Assembly (NCBI GenBank): GCA_964459305.1
Contig: CAYWNA010000087.1
Coordinates: 1-47,069, forward strand
Source of the DNA: CAYWNA01 sp964459305
Lineage (GTDB): Bacteria; Planctomycetota; Planctomycetia; Pirellulales; Pirellulaceae
Direction of reading: 5' to 3'
DNA length: 47,069 nt
Shown here piece after piece: positions 1 to 8,816 of the stretch. Below the pieces are notes generated by a model, which was not told the DNA's origin, did no database searches, and was given only the letters and a program-made list of their open reading frames with translations. The position numbers were made by a program, and so were the translations under genes. Position 1 is the stretch's first letter, and each line of letters opens with the position of its first letter.

Positions 1-111
1 TGGTTGGTAATCGCAGTTACCGTGTATTCGGGAGTTGATTATTTCGCCAGCTCCTTCCGGACCGGGAAGGCGACCGAGAGCGATAGCGAACGCCGATCCA
101 CTTCCGCCTGA
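1..111 (+). CDS. PgsA-like CDP-alcohol phosphatidyltransferase, C-terminal end only
   Basis: The frame is open from the first base of the window and ends at TGA 109-111, giving 36 residues of an otherwise missing protein. The visible start WLVIAVTVYSGVDYF is a hydrophobic helix followed by a charged tail. It resembles the last transmembrane helix of CDP-diacylglycerol-glycerol-3-phosphate 3-phosphatidyltransferases, where an 'ALT..SG..Y' pattern closes the final helix. In that family the enzyme makes phosphatidylglycerophosphate in the cytoplasmic membrane. The catalytic CDP-alcohol motif lies outside the window, so the call rests on this C-terminal pattern alone. Another polytopic membrane protein is possible. 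Confidence 0.5.
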   Translation, partial: WLVIAVTVYSGVDYFASSFRTGKATESDSERRSTSA

Positions 112-513
112 AGGCGGTACTACGAACAGGCCTTCGGCCCAAGCGAGCCGGTTGTATCGACGATTACGCCGCATCCGATAGTTCGGTTTTGCCAAGATGA
201 GCGTGAAGAAGGGCGAATATCCCACGCAACCGTCACGGGCGGTGGTTTTCGTCGTCTTGTGACAGGTCGAAGATCCCGGCTCTTCCCGACCGGCGGTGCA
301 ATCCTTCCCTCTTTCGACGCTTTTCCGCCGAAAACTCGCCCCTCCAACAGCCGTGACAACAAGCATGGCGCAGACTAGAGCGTGGTATTAGCGGTGTTCA
401 CAAACACGGCAACCACTCCCCGGTTTTTTCCCTCCTAGTGTTCCCTCCAGCAGGCGCCGGAATGCCTGCTAGACAATCCTGCCCTCCCAATTCTTATTAA
501 GGTGGACGTTGCG
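112..513. other. intergenic stretch without a recognisable gene
   Basis: I see no gene here. An 80-codon minus-strand frame (120-362) has no recognisable domain and no good ribosome-binding site. The stretch separates the pgsA-like end from a possible small ORF at 514. The sequence just before that ORF (TTAAGGTGG near 496-504) could serve as its ribosome-binding site. Confidence 0.5.
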
Positions 514-633
514 ATGATCGAAATCCTCGCTTTTGCAATGGTATCGGTGTACCTTTTCGCTTTGGCCACTGCCGTCACGACATCGCTGGTTGCACGCTTC
601 CACGTGAAGCGTGGAATGAGCCTGCGATCGTAA
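514..633 (+). CDS. possible 39-residue single-pass membrane peptide
   Basis: ATG at 514 opens a 39-codon frame ending in TAA 631-633. It is preceded by a purine-rich AAGGTGG about nine bases upstream. The peptide begins MIEILAFAMVSVYLFALATA, one hydrophobic helix, and ends in a basic tail (RFHVKRGMSLRS). That is the usual shape of a small inner-membrane peptide with a cytoplasmic positive end. The palindrome at 657-719 follows directly and could end its transcript. I do not recognise the family. The minus-strand frame over the same DNA (435-752) runs through the palindrome and looks like a shadow. Confidence 0.35.
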   Translation: MIEILAFAMVSVYLFALATAVTTSLVARFHVKRGMSLRS

Positions 634-656
634 GGCGAGCGGCAGATGAAAATATA

Positions 657-719
657 CCGTGGGATAGGCTTCCAGCCTGTCAAATATGCGGCCTGACAGG
701 CTGGAAGCCTATCCCGCGG
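657..719. repeat. 26-bp palindromic repeat, REP-like (family A)
   Basis: Arms 657-682 and 694-719 are complementary over 26 bp with one mismatch, separated by 11 bases. The core reads GGATAGGCTTCCAGCCTGT. It lies between the possible small plus-strand gene and the 3' end of the minus-strand namZ, so it could act as a bidirectional terminator. There is no U-tract. The arm sequence is related to the repeats at 2317-2378 and 21831-21854, which suggests a dispersed element rather than a dedicated terminator. Confidence 0.8.
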
Positions 720-765
720 GTACGCGAATTTCCGCCGCTTGCCTAAGGTCACGACTCACGGCCAA

Positions 766-2064
766 CTACTCGTACAATAAGAATTTTGTTCGGCGTTGAC
801 GAAATCGGTCCAGTTCCGATTCGTACATCACTTCGATGTCGTCAACGCATTTTCCTGCGAGTAGAGCCTCCAGAGTCTCGCGATGGGCCAGCAATCGGTT
901 TAGGCTCGATGTGTTCCAATCGTCGGGGTACAGCCGCCGAAGTTGCCGGGCGATTTCCAGACCAGTACGCACCGGGCGGAATCGTGATCGGTTGGTGACA
1001 ATAATGTTCACCCCGCCGCACACCTCGCCGGCAAACTTGCTCGATTCCGGCGCGAAGCGGATTGGCACGAACCGCACGCCTGGAAGCTGTGACTGGTTCA
1101 ACGCGTGAGCCAGCGCCACGCCATCCAGCCATGCCGCCCCGATCACCTCGAACGGCGTGTCGGTGCCGCGCCCTACCGACAGGTTCGTCGTCTCCAACAG
1201 GCCGATGCCGGGATAGAGTACGGCTTCGGTCAGGCTCCGCATGTTCGGCGATGGGTTAATCCACAGCAGACCGGTACGGTCGAAGAAGTCTCGCCGCTGC
1301 CATCCTTTCATCTTGATGACTTCGAGGTCGAGATCGAGGTCTAACTCAGATTTGAACATCGTGGCCAACTCGCCAACCGTCATGCCGTGACGGACCGGCA
1401 GCGTGTGGAAACCCACAAAGGACTGGCTTCCGTCGTCCAGCACAGGCCCGGCGACGTCGACGCCATTGATCGTGTTCGGCCGATCCAGGATCACGAACCG
1501 AAGATTGTGTTCGGCCGCCGCTTGCATCGCGTTTCCCATCGTGGAGATGTAGGTGTAGAAACGCGTGCCGATGTCTTGGATATCAAAGACCAGCGTGTCG
1601 AGATCTTTCAGGCTGTCGGCGGTCGGTTTTCGCGTCTCGCCGTAGAGGCTGAAGATCTTGAGTCCAGTCTGCGGGTCCGACGCGTCGCCGATCGTCGGCG
1701 TGTCCAGCGAGCCCTGGATGCCGTGTTCGGGGCTGAAAAGCGTTTTCAACTCCACATTCTCAGCGCGATACAGTGTTTCAGCCGTGCTTGCGCCACGGCG
1801 GCTCACCCCTGTATGGTTGGTGATCAGGCCGATGCGGCGGCCTTCCAGCGAGCGGAAACCCTCCTGCTCCAAGACGTCGATGCCGGTCAGTACACGCCCC
1901 TCCTCAGACGCGGCCGGGCAATCCTCAGGTTCAACACGCGGAGATTCGGGCGGTGTTGCCCTTGATGTTCGTGAACCGCCGAAGGCGATACTAATCGCAA
2001 CAATTGTCACCACGTAAAACGGGGAAAGGGTATTCCGCATCGACCTGTACAACATATGCTTCAT
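766..2064 (-). CDS. namZ: NamZ-type exo-beta-N-acetylmuramidase (DUF1343)
   Basis: A 432-residue exported protein of the DUF1343 family, whose characterised members (NamZ) release N-acetylmuramic acid from the non-reducing ends of peptidoglycan fragments. Residues about 10-37 form a hydrophobic signal or anchor. The family signatures follow in order: FSPEHG at 110-115, DIQDIGTRFYTY near 160-171, DRPNTINGVDVAGPVLD near 195, and RHGMTVGELA near 225. The length is normal for the family. ATG 2064 is preceded by a weak GGAAAG; in-frame ATGs a few codons downstream would also leave a signal sequence. It follows the DUF4838 gene on the same strand across a palindromic spacer. It could take part in cell-wall recycling or in feeding on other bacteria's peptidoglycan. 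Confidence 0.93.
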   Translation of the reverse strand: MKHMLYRSMRNTLSPFYVVTIVAISIAFGGSRTSRATPPESPRVEPEDCPAASEEGRVLTGIDVLEQEGFRSLEGRRIGLITNHTGVSRRGASTAETLYRAENVELKTLFSPEHGIQGSLDTPTIGDASDPQTGLKIFSLYGETRKPTADSLKDLDTLVFDIQDIGTRFYTYISTMGNAMQAAAEHNLRFVILDRPNTINGVDVAGPVLDDGSQSFVGFHTLPVRHGMTVGELATMFKSELDLDLDLEVIKMKGWQRRDFFDRTGLLWINPSPNMRSLTEAVLYPGIGLLETTNLSVGRGTDTPFEVIGAAWLDGVALAHALNQSQLPGVRFVPIRFAPESSKFAGEVCGGVNIIVTNRSRFRPVRTGLEIARQLRRLYPDDWNTSSLNRLLAHRETLEALLAGKCVDDIEVMYESELDRFRQRRTKFLLYE

Positions 2065-2316
2065 ATCTGCCGCTTTCCATGAAGAGGTTTGGACGCACTT
2101 TCTAATGCTGCGTTCCGATGTATTCGGGACAAGCCAAACAAACCCGTCGGATTTCTAACTCTGGCAAATCAGTCCGCTTCGGCTGAAAATCCTCCAGCCG
2201 CATCTCCAGCCAATAGGTCTGCTTGGTTTCCGCGTCGTTTGCGCTCATGCGAGCCGTCTCCGTGGGCAATCCGCCCCCCGCGTGCCGGTGTCGCTCAGTG
2301 CGTGTGTGTCGGCCCC

Positions 2317-2378
2317 GTTGGAGTCCAGGCTTTAGCCTGTCGTTGGGCATAGAGGCAGCCTAAAGGCTGGACTCCAAC
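2317..2378. repeat. 24-bp imperfect palindrome, REP-like (family A)
   Basis: Arms 2317-2340 (GTTGGAGTCCAGGCTTTAGC...) and 2355-2378 are complementary over 24 bp with three mismatches, around a 14-base loop. The element sits in the 331-base gap between the minus-strand DUF4838 stop (2396) and the namZ start (2064). Apart from it I see nothing in this gap. A near-identical half element lies at 21831-21854, including the following CCAACAAAC, so this is a dispersed repeat. Confidence 0.8.
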
Positions 2379-2395
2379 AAACGCAACCGGGTACA

Positions 2396-4774
2396 TTACT
2401 CGATGAATTGAATCTCTGAGAAATCTGCCAAGTTGTCGCTCGTTGCTGCGCCCGTTGTATTCATTCGCTGGTATTCGCGTACACTGTCTTGCTGCGGTGG
2501 CTTCCGGGACTTCAGCCCCTTGTCGGCAACCCGGTGCCGAGTGAAGTTGCCGGTCCAGGCGGTGTCGGTGCCCGAACCGGGTATTTCGGCTTCGGGAAAG
2601 GCCGCATAGGGCAGGAATACCTCCAGGCTCCAGTAGTCTTTGCCGCGATGGGCTTTGGCCGTGAAGCCCGGGCACTCCCACGTCGTGTCCTTCTGTTTCG
2701 AGTCCCAATAATCGATTTTTGGATTGACAATGAACTGGTAGAACTCGCCTTCGCTTTTGCCTGTCACGTCCACGAAGATCTCCGCGTTGTCGTCCCAGAA
2801 AACCTCGCCATTGTCGTGGCCGCCGTGGACCGTCTCCAGCAGATGCGGTGTCGGCTCGTGCATGTGAAAACCGAACGTGATGCCGTCGGTCGTCCAGACG
2901 GCGCGCACAGTCGTCGGATAGCGAGCCGGTTTGCCTTGGTCCTTTCCGCCTGCCTTGACGAACGAGTTCGGAGCCGACCGCTGCCATTGTGGATCGTCCA
3001 GCCGGCCATCGATCGTGGGACTCTCTCCCACCTTTTGCGCCAACAGCGGTTTGAAGCCGCGGCCGCTCATGATGTCGGCTTCTTTGAAAAACGCATCCAA
3101 CGCCGGGGCGTAGTAGTCCAGCCGCGCCATGACAAGGGAATCACCCTTGGCTTCCTTTCGCGCCTTGGCAAACAATCGCTTCATCTTCGCCACAGACTCT
3201 GGCGGAAAGCTCGCCTCGTAAATGCCTTTCGGCGAGAACCGCCCCGCCGGCCAACGGCTCTGTTCCCAGCCTTCGGTCTGCACGCCGACCAGTTCGCGCA
3301 TCGTCCCGGACGCCCGCCCGAACATGCGCCGGCAGAACTCGTCGACGGCGGCATCGACGTCGAAATCGGGATCCCACAGGACTTTCAACCAGCAGTAGAG
3401 GCTGATGTGCTGACGCGGCCAGTGGTTTCCGGTTCCGTTGATGAACGTGCCGACCGTCTTTCGGCGGTTTTGCTGGTAGAACTGCTTGACCACGTGGGGA
3501 TACTGGTAAGCCGCTTTGGTCTTGTGGGCCGGCCAGCAGCAATAATGCCAGTTTTCGATGGGGCGTCCGCTGATGGCGATCCACTTGTCGATATTGGCCT
3601 GCTCGGCCTGGCGGATTGCCGGCTCCTTATACGTCGCCAGTCCCGGCATGCCGCACAATTGCACCTGAACGTTGTTCGGGAATTTGAAACCGTCGGGCGC
3701 GGCCGTGTAGTTGAGGTAAGGAAGGTAGATGATGGTAAACCCTTGGTCCGGCCATCGCCGCTGGACCTCGCGGGCCAGTTTGTCCACGAACGTGGTCATT
3801 ACCTTGGATGCGCCTCCGTATTGGCCACCTTTGTCGTCCCACAGCTTGCGACAGCTTTCACAGTAGCACGCCAGTTCGACATCGGCCGGCGAGACGGTAA
3901 TTGCTTTGCCGGCAATCGGCGCATACGCGGGCTTCGTGCCATCGACGACGTTTTGGATGCCTTCCAGGTAGGTTTCGAGCGTCTTGGGATGGCCGTAGCA
4001 AAGCACGTTGTGCTGGCGCGTGCCGTCTTTGCGCTTCTGAAAGACTTCCGGCCGGCTCTTCTTCAGTTCTTCGTGGCGACTCCAGTTCGGTTGATGGACG
4101 CGAAGCTGAATAGGCCACGAATTGCCCGATCGCAGAAACGTGTGCAGCGGTCCCATGCGGATGCCCCTGCCGTGCCAGGAATCGGACACCGGCGGCCACA
4201 GTTCGCGCATGCGAAACGCCGGGGCGTCTTCGAACCAGACGGGCGGCACGATCAAATCGCGCGACTTGGGAATCGACTGGCCGATATCCGGGCCGTCTTC
4301 CGTGGCCGGCGGGAAATACCATCGCATGCCGACGTAGCGTTCTAGAAACTCGCTAACGCCCCACTGCATTCCATTGGCGTTTCGCCCGGAATTGTTACCT
4401 ACGATGAATACGAGGTCGGCCGACGTTTTGATGGCGAAGCCTTCGGGCGGCATTCGACGGCTGTCCAACCCCAACGCCGCAGCCTCCGCGCAGTCGCCCA
4501 GGACGATCGCCGGCTTTGCGAGCTTGTCGTTCACGATCGGCAACTCGGCACCAGTCGCTTCATGAATGCACCTCTGCAAATCTCGCGCACCCGCGGCCCG
4601 GTTCATCGCAACGATCGATGCCTGCGCTTGGCCGCCTTTGACCAGTACCACCGGCGCGTGCCTTGGTTTTGCCTTCATCGTGACAGGCACCAAATCCCTG
4701 GCCTCCCACGGCGGAACTGCAGTCGCCGGCGAGCAAATCGTCAAGCAGAGGAGAAGCGGATTCAGGTATCTCAT
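2396..4774 (-). CDS. secreted DUF4838 protein with C-terminal CBM9-like domain
   Basis: A 792-residue protein with a signal peptide (MRYLNPLLLCLTICSPATA). Residues about 30-170 resemble the N-terminal alpha/beta domain seen before glycosidase barrels, with a 'GVSEFLERYVGMRWYFP' segment. A DUF4838 region follows (about 180-450) with a paired-cysteine motif, CYCESC. From about 575 to the end is a carbohydrate-binding family 9-like beta-sandwich beginning PTIDGRLDDPQW. DUF4838 proteins are frequent in polysaccharide-degrading planctomycetes, verrucomicrobia and Bacteroidetes and are thought to be glycoside hydrolases related to alpha-glucuronidases; the substrate here cannot be read from sequence. 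The gene lies between eutBC and namZ on the same strand, with 233 bases to eutBC and no obvious site in that gap. A 618-codon antisense frame over it is a shadow. Confidence 0.83.
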   Translation of the reverse strand: MRYLNPLLLCLTICSPATAVPPWEARDLVPVTMKAKPRHAPVVLVKGGQAQASIVAMNRAAGARDLQRCIHEATGAELPIVNDKLAKPAIVLGDCAEAAALGLDSRRMPPEGFAIKTSADLVFIVGNNSGRNANGMQWGVSEFLERYVGMRWYFPPATEDGPDIGQSIPKSRDLIVPPVWFEDAPAFRMRELWPPVSDSWHGRGIRMGPLHTFLRSGNSWPIQLRVHQPNWSRHEELKKSRPEVFQKRKDGTRQHNVLCYGHPKTLETYLEGIQNVVDGTKPAYAPIAGKAITVSPADVELACYCESCRKLWDDKGGQYGGASKVMTTFVDKLAREVQRRWPDQGFTIIYLPYLNYTAAPDGFKFPNNVQVQLCGMPGLATYKEPAIRQAEQANIDKWIAISGRPIENWHYCCWPAHKTKAAYQYPHVVKQFYQQNRRKTVGTFINGTGNHWPRQHISLYCWLKVLWDPDFDVDAAVDEFCRRMFGRASGTMRELVGVQTEGWEQSRWPAGRFSPKGIYEASFPPESVAKMKRLFAKARKEAKGDSLVMARLDYYAPALDAFFKEADIMSGRGFKPLLAQKVGESPTIDGRLDDPQWQRSAPNSFVKAGGKDQGKPARYPTTVRAVWTTDGITFGFHMHEPTPHLLETVHGGHDNGEVFWDDNAEIFVDVTGKSEGEFYQFIVNPKIDYWDSKQKDTTWECPGFTAKAHRGKDYWSLEVFLPYAAFPEAEIPGSGTDTAWTGNFTRHRVADKGLKSRKPPQQDSVREYQRMNTTGAATSDNLADFSEIQFIE

Positions 4775-5007
4775 AGGTCACCAGATGTTTGAGCAAGGTT
4801 CGATTCTTGTTGGAGTACCAGATGCACGCCAGTGGACTACTCGCATGACGAGTCTCCTTTCACGCGTGGCAGACACTGACGGCAATCCTACAACAATGAG
4901 TATCGCCAAAAAAGTTCGCGATGCAAACCTTCTATCCATCTCTTTGCCAGGAGATGTAGGGCCAAGTCTTCGCGAGCAGAAAGACAGGCTGCTGCATGCG
5001 ACCGCTG

Positions 5008-7314
5008 TCAGCCTGGCTGCGCGATCGTTTGCAGGATGCGCACCGTCGCATCGGCGCCCTTGACCGGCATCAGCGCCGTTGTGGCGACGCCGGAGACGAC
5101 TTTGGTGATGTTGTGATCGACCTTGCCCGCCTCGCCCCACACTGATCCATCCGGTGCGGTGGTGTAGATCGAGAACGTGTGATGGCCCGTGCCGGGGCGC
5201 TCGCCGATCACGTGGAGAATGACACGGTTGCCCGGGAGGTGCGCGAACAACGTCTCGCCGATCCGGTAGCCGGCGCGCACTCGCCCCGACGTGAGAACGA
5301 TGTGTTCGGTCGCCGGCCGGTAGCCCTCGCGCACAAGTCCGGCCCGCACTGTGTCCAGGAACGGCGCGAGGTGCCCCGGGTCCATGATCGCCAAAGCGTT
5401 GAGTCCGTCAGAGACAACGATTTGGACGTTGTACCGACCGGCCTGTTGATCGCGCAGCTTGCAGAGGGCCGCGACGGACTCGCGGGTCAGTCGCTCGCCA
5501 GATTCCGGGTGCAGGATGTAATCGGTCCGGTCCTTGGACTGAGTCGACAGCTTGAACACGTGCGGAATCTCGGCGATGAAGGCAGGCTCCAACTCGGTCC
5601 AAATGCTCTTCTTGGCATCCACGTAGATGCGATGGATGTCTTTCGCGAGCGCCGGATCGAGATCCCAAGGTCTGGCCCCATGCCCGTCAGCGATAAACAC
5701 CCCGCGGCCGCGCACCTCGTCGACCTGAGCCTGCCCCTCGCTGAGGATCTCGCCGTCGCTGCGGGTGTCGCCCTTTTTCCGCCGGTACTGCAGATAGACC
5801 CACCGCGGGTCGCCGAAATGGTCAGTCGGCTTGCCGTTCCCGTCGATGACCCCAAGCTGTTGAAAGAACTCCCACATCGGGTCGTTGACCTTGTAGCCGA
5901 ACCTGTCGCGCATGCGCACGTGGTCTTGGTAGCCCGTGGTCAGGTAACCAAGCATGGGATCGATCTTGGTCGGCAGTGCCATCAGATAGGCTGGATTGGC
6001 CGGCATCACCTGCTCCAGACACCAGTCGAGGTCCTCGAGCGAAACGTCCATGTGCAGCGTCGAGCAAACGTCCAAGCCAATGGGCAGGCCATGGAGTTTG
6101 CCCATGACGATATCTTCGAGGCAGCAGCGCACGAGTTGCTCGCGCGTGCGGAACACTTCGGGGCCGATGAACCCGGCCACATCGTTCAGGTGCACCCAGG
6201 GAGCCGCTCTCTGTCCCGCCTTCGCCTGTGCCGCAGCCACCTTCTGCGTGAGCACCCGTGCAAAGCCGTATTTGCGCGACTCGTGGATCACCATATCGAA
6301 GCCATGGCTGTGGCCGTTGGTGAAGTCGGCGCCCTGGCCGGTCTCGAAGTACAAGCCATATTTGCCGGTGCGCGTAGCCGCGTAGCTGAGCATCTTGTCG
6401 TTGCTGATATCGAACGTGCCGTTGGCAGTATCGCCGCCGGCGATGCTCTGGAACCACAGGGCCGTGGCGCCGGGGCGAGCCCGCTCGACCTCCGCCTGGA
6501 CGTCGATGTGGGCGAGCACACAGTGCGGCAGGACTTCGTCGATCCCGAAAGTGACCAACAAGTCCTGGAGTACCAGCTCGACTCCTTCGACCGACATGGG
6601 ATCGCTCGACACGGGATTGGTGCCGAGCACGACGTCGCCAACGGCAAAAGCCCAGCCGTCGAAGACCTGCCAACGAATATCGTCCAGGTTGTCGGTTGGC
6701 GAGTTGGGCTGAATTCGCGCGCCCAGGTAGCCTTTGGCGCCGATACGGCTGCCCGGCAATGGGTTGAATACCTTGGCGCCGACAGCGATTAGCTCCTGAT
6801 TGCTCATCAACTTGACGACACAGCCGATCACGTCGCTCGACAATCCTGCACTGATCGCCTTGATAGCATCCTCGCTTTGCGAGAGCAGAAGCTGTTTCAA
6901 CTCTCCCACGGTCAAATGGGCCGTTTTCGCTCGCGCCTCGGAGTCAAGGCTTTGCTTGAGTAGCGTGTGGAGGTCGTCTTCCAGCAGCGGGTGCGCATCC
7001 AGGTCGCTAATGCGAGTGTTGGCAAGCAGCGTGCGAGCGTTGTCGCGTGAAGTCTCGTCGGCCGCGGCGACGCCAACGATCTGGTCACCCTCCTTGAATG
7101 CGTTGGCGGCGCCAAGGATTTGTTTGTACAGCCCGGGGTCGAAGGAACCCTTGACGCGGCTGACGTAGCTGAAGATGTCTTCCTTTGGCCCGATCTCGGT
7201 GATCCTGACACCGGGAGGCAAAGCCCCGTCGTTCGACCAGGCCCTGCAGCAAAAGCCCATCGCCGCTGCACCACCCACCAGCGTCCCACAGAAATTCCGC
7301 CGGCTAATCATCAT
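5008..7314 (-). CDS. eutBC: ethanolamine ammonia-lyase, EutB-EutC single-chain fusion with Tat signal
   Basis: Both subunits of adenosylcobalamin-dependent ethanolamine ammonia-lyase (ethanolamine to acetaldehyde plus ammonia) sit in one 768-residue chain. ATG 7314 is chosen because AGGAG precedes it by six bases and the protein then opens MMISRRNFCGTLVGGAAAMG, a twin-arginine signal. EutB spans about 50-505. Residues equivalent to E. coli EutB R160, Q162, N193, E287, F329 and D362 are all present (R200, Q202, N233, E324, F382, D415). Offsets are a constant 40, then 37, then 53, so there is an insertion of about 16 residues near 350-375. EutC covers about 535-768, with VVSDGLNA at 634-641 and GERPGTG at 704-710; its N-terminal part is unlike usual EutC. 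No eutA reactivase or microcompartment genes are visible. The ORF can be extended upstream to 7428, but that would bury the signal. Confidence 0.92.
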   Translation of the reverse strand: MMISRRNFCGTLVGGAAAMGFCCRAWSNDGALPPGVRITEIGPKEDIFSYVSRVKGSFDPGLYKQILGAANAFKEGDQIVGVAAADETSRDNARTLLANTRISDLDAHPLLEDDLHTLLKQSLDSEARAKTAHLTVGELKQLLLSQSEDAIKAISAGLSSDVIGCVVKLMSNQELIAVGAKVFNPLPGSRIGAKGYLGARIQPNSPTDNLDDIRWQVFDGWAFAVGDVVLGTNPVSSDPMSVEGVELVLQDLLVTFGIDEVLPHCVLAHIDVQAEVERARPGATALWFQSIAGGDTANGTFDISNDKMLSYAATRTGKYGLYFETGQGADFTNGHSHGFDMVIHESRKYGFARVLTQKVAAAQAKAGQRAAPWVHLNDVAGFIGPEVFRTREQLVRCCLEDIVMGKLHGLPIGLDVCSTLHMDVSLEDLDWCLEQVMPANPAYLMALPTKIDPMLGYLTTGYQDHVRMRDRFGYKVNDPMWEFFQQLGVIDGNGKPTDHFGDPRWVYLQYRRKKGDTRSDGEILSEGQAQVDEVRGRGVFIADGHGARPWDLDPALAKDIHRIYVDAKKSIWTELEPAFIAEIPHVFKLSTQSKDRTDYILHPESGERLTRESVAALCKLRDQQAGRYNVQIVVSDGLNALAIMDPGHLAPFLDTVRAGLVREGYRPATEHIVLTSGRVRAGYRIGETLFAHLPGNRVILHVIGERPGTGHHTFSIYTTAPDGSVWGEAGKVDHNITKVVSGVATTALMPVKGADATVRILQTIAQPG

Positions 7315-7678
7315 GGTCGGCTCCTTTCGCGAACAATCCGGGCTAGCATGCCCCAAAAATACCAGTACTTCCATGCTCCTGCAACAGAACGGCGCCGACC
7401 CACGACACACGGCGTGACGTTTCGGCAAGAATTCGTGTTTCTTGATCCCGCAAGTCGTATCCTGATGTTATAATGTGCCGCAATGCACACCATGTGAATA
7501 GCGCCTCACACCCCACCGTCCCCCCGGGGCTTCGAAGACTCCGCCCCGGCCACCGACACGCTGGAGTCCGCTCAGTTATCGCCATACAGCAGAATCCCTT
7601 TTCGACAAACGCAGACGGCTACGCCGGCATGCGTCGTGGTTCAAGAATCCTGAGACACTTGCGTAAAGGAGCTGAACG
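7315..7678. other. divergent intergenic region between eutBC and secretin-like gene
   Basis: These 364 bases should hold the promoters of both flanking genes. Ribosome-binding sites are clear at each edge: AGGAG for eutBC on the minus strand, and AAGGAG just before 7679 on the plus strand. I cannot identify a convincing -35/-10 pair, riboswitch or gene here. In particular I see no obvious cobalamin riboswitch upstream of the B12-dependent eutBC. This was judged by eye only. Confidence 0.45.
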
Positions 7679-8626
7679 ATGAGAAGATTCGTCCTGATCC
7701 TAGTTGTGGTCTTTTCGGCTGGCGCGACCGCCGCCTTTGCTCAGCGATCTTCGACGACATCGAGAACCGCACCACCGCCGTCACGCGCAGAGAGTCAACC
7801 ACGTGCCTCGGTGCTGAAGCCCGCGCCGCGCGAAGCCAGGCCGAGTCGTGCTCGGGTTTCAGAAAACAAGAGCGCCGAACGGGTCCGAAAGGTGATCGAC
7901 CTGCGACACACACCGGCCATCGACGTCGCCGACAGCATCAACAGTCTGCTGGAGAGCGAACGGCCGTCGCGGATGGACGAAGTGAGCATCGTCCCTGAGC
8001 CGCTCGGCAATCGGTTGCTGGTCAGCTCGTCGCCTTCGATGTTTGAGGAGATCGTGGAACTGGTTGAGAGTATCGACGTGCAGCCGAGGTGCGTGGCAAT
8101 CGAGACTCTGATTGCGATTGTTGATCGCAAGGACAAAACCGCAAGCGAAAACCCGCTGGCCGATTTCAAAGATGTCGCACCATCGAAAGAGAAGGTCGCG
8201 GCGCTGATCGAACAACTCAAAAAGAGCCCCAACGTCGAATTCCTCGCGCAACCGACGTTGACGACCGCCAACAATCAAGCAGCGTTCCTACAGTTGGGGC
8301 AGCGAGTGCCGAGGGCTCAAACAGTAGCCACCGAGAGCGGCCGGACGTCAAGTGTCGAATATGAGAACGTGGGGCTGATCCTCGGCTTAACACCTCGCAT
8401 CAGCGGCGATGTCGTAACCATGGAAATGGACCTGGAGAAATCCGAGGCAGAGAACGATGATCCGGAAACAGACTCGGCCACACCGACGATTGACGTTATG
8501 ACCATTCAGACAACCGTTGTCGTAGAAAGCGGTCAGGCCGTCGTGCTGGGCGCGCTAAAGGCCGAATCGTCGTCGGCAGCGAAGGAATTGATTATGATCG
8601 CGATACCAAGGATCCTCGACCGCTAA
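7679..8626 (+). CDS. compact secretin-like protein (type II/III secretion family)
   Basis: A 315-residue exported protein with a signal peptide (residues 1-21, ending AAFA) and a Ser/Thr/Pro/Arg-rich linker to about 60. Residues about 65-140 match a secretin N1 (NolW-like) domain, with the pattern 'IDLRHTPAIDVADSIN...NRLLVSSSP'. Residues 140-315 match the secretin core: 'VEFLAQPTLTTANNQAAFLQLGQ', then YENVGLILGLTPRI, then the closing VVVESGQAVVLGALK. Full GspD/PilQ secretins are two to three times longer. This one lacks N0 and further N-domains, so it may be a small outer-membrane ring or a scaffold and not an export channel. AAGGAG precedes ATG 7679. No other secretion genes are nearby, and the sulfatase follows after 190 bases. 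Confidence 0.8.
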   Translation: MRRFVLILVVVFSAGATAAFAQRSSTTSRTAPPPSRAESQPRASVLKPAPREARPSRARVSENKSAERVRKVIDLRHTPAIDVADSINSLLESERPSRMDEVSIVPEPLGNRLLVSSSPSMFEEIVELVESIDVQPRCVAIETLIAIVDRKDKTASENPLADFKDVAPSKEKVAALIEQLKKSPNVEFLAQPTLTTANNQAAFLQLGQRVPRAQTVATESGRTSSVEYENVGLILGLTPRISGDVVTMEMDLEKSEAENDDPETDSATPTIDVMTIQTTVVVESGQAVVLGALKAESSSAAKELIMIAIPRILDR

Positions 8627-8816
8627 GGGACCGTCGATCAACAAGTGTCGACTTTCGCATGAAGGCTGCGAAATCCAGAAAGCGAATAGTCGCCGTGTTC
8701 TCCGAACTCGGTGCCTTCCCACGCCGACCTCGGAGAGGACGGCGACAAACGATCGCAGATTCTGCCATGTTTTCTTGACCTGAACGAGGATCGTTCCGCG
8801 CATAGGAGGAGCAACC

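Noticed and set aside
120..362. 80-codon minus-strand frame
   Set aside because: No ribosome-binding site, domain or signal peptide.
435..752. 105-codon minus-strand frame
   Set aside because: Covers the palindrome at 657-719 and shows no domain; the short plus-strand frame at 514 has better signals.
2489..4345. 618-codon plus-strand frame
   Set aside because: Lies antisense to the DUF4838 gene, which has clear domains and a signal peptide; the frame reflects high-GC codon bias.
5179..6792. 537-codon plus-strand frame
   Set aside because: Antisense to eutBC with its conserved active-site residues; no domain of its own.
7315..7678. Cobalamin riboswitch upstream of eutBC
   Set aside because: Looked for because the enzyme needs B12, but no B12-box-like sequence was seen by eye; a covariance-model search (Rfam Cobalamin) would settle it.
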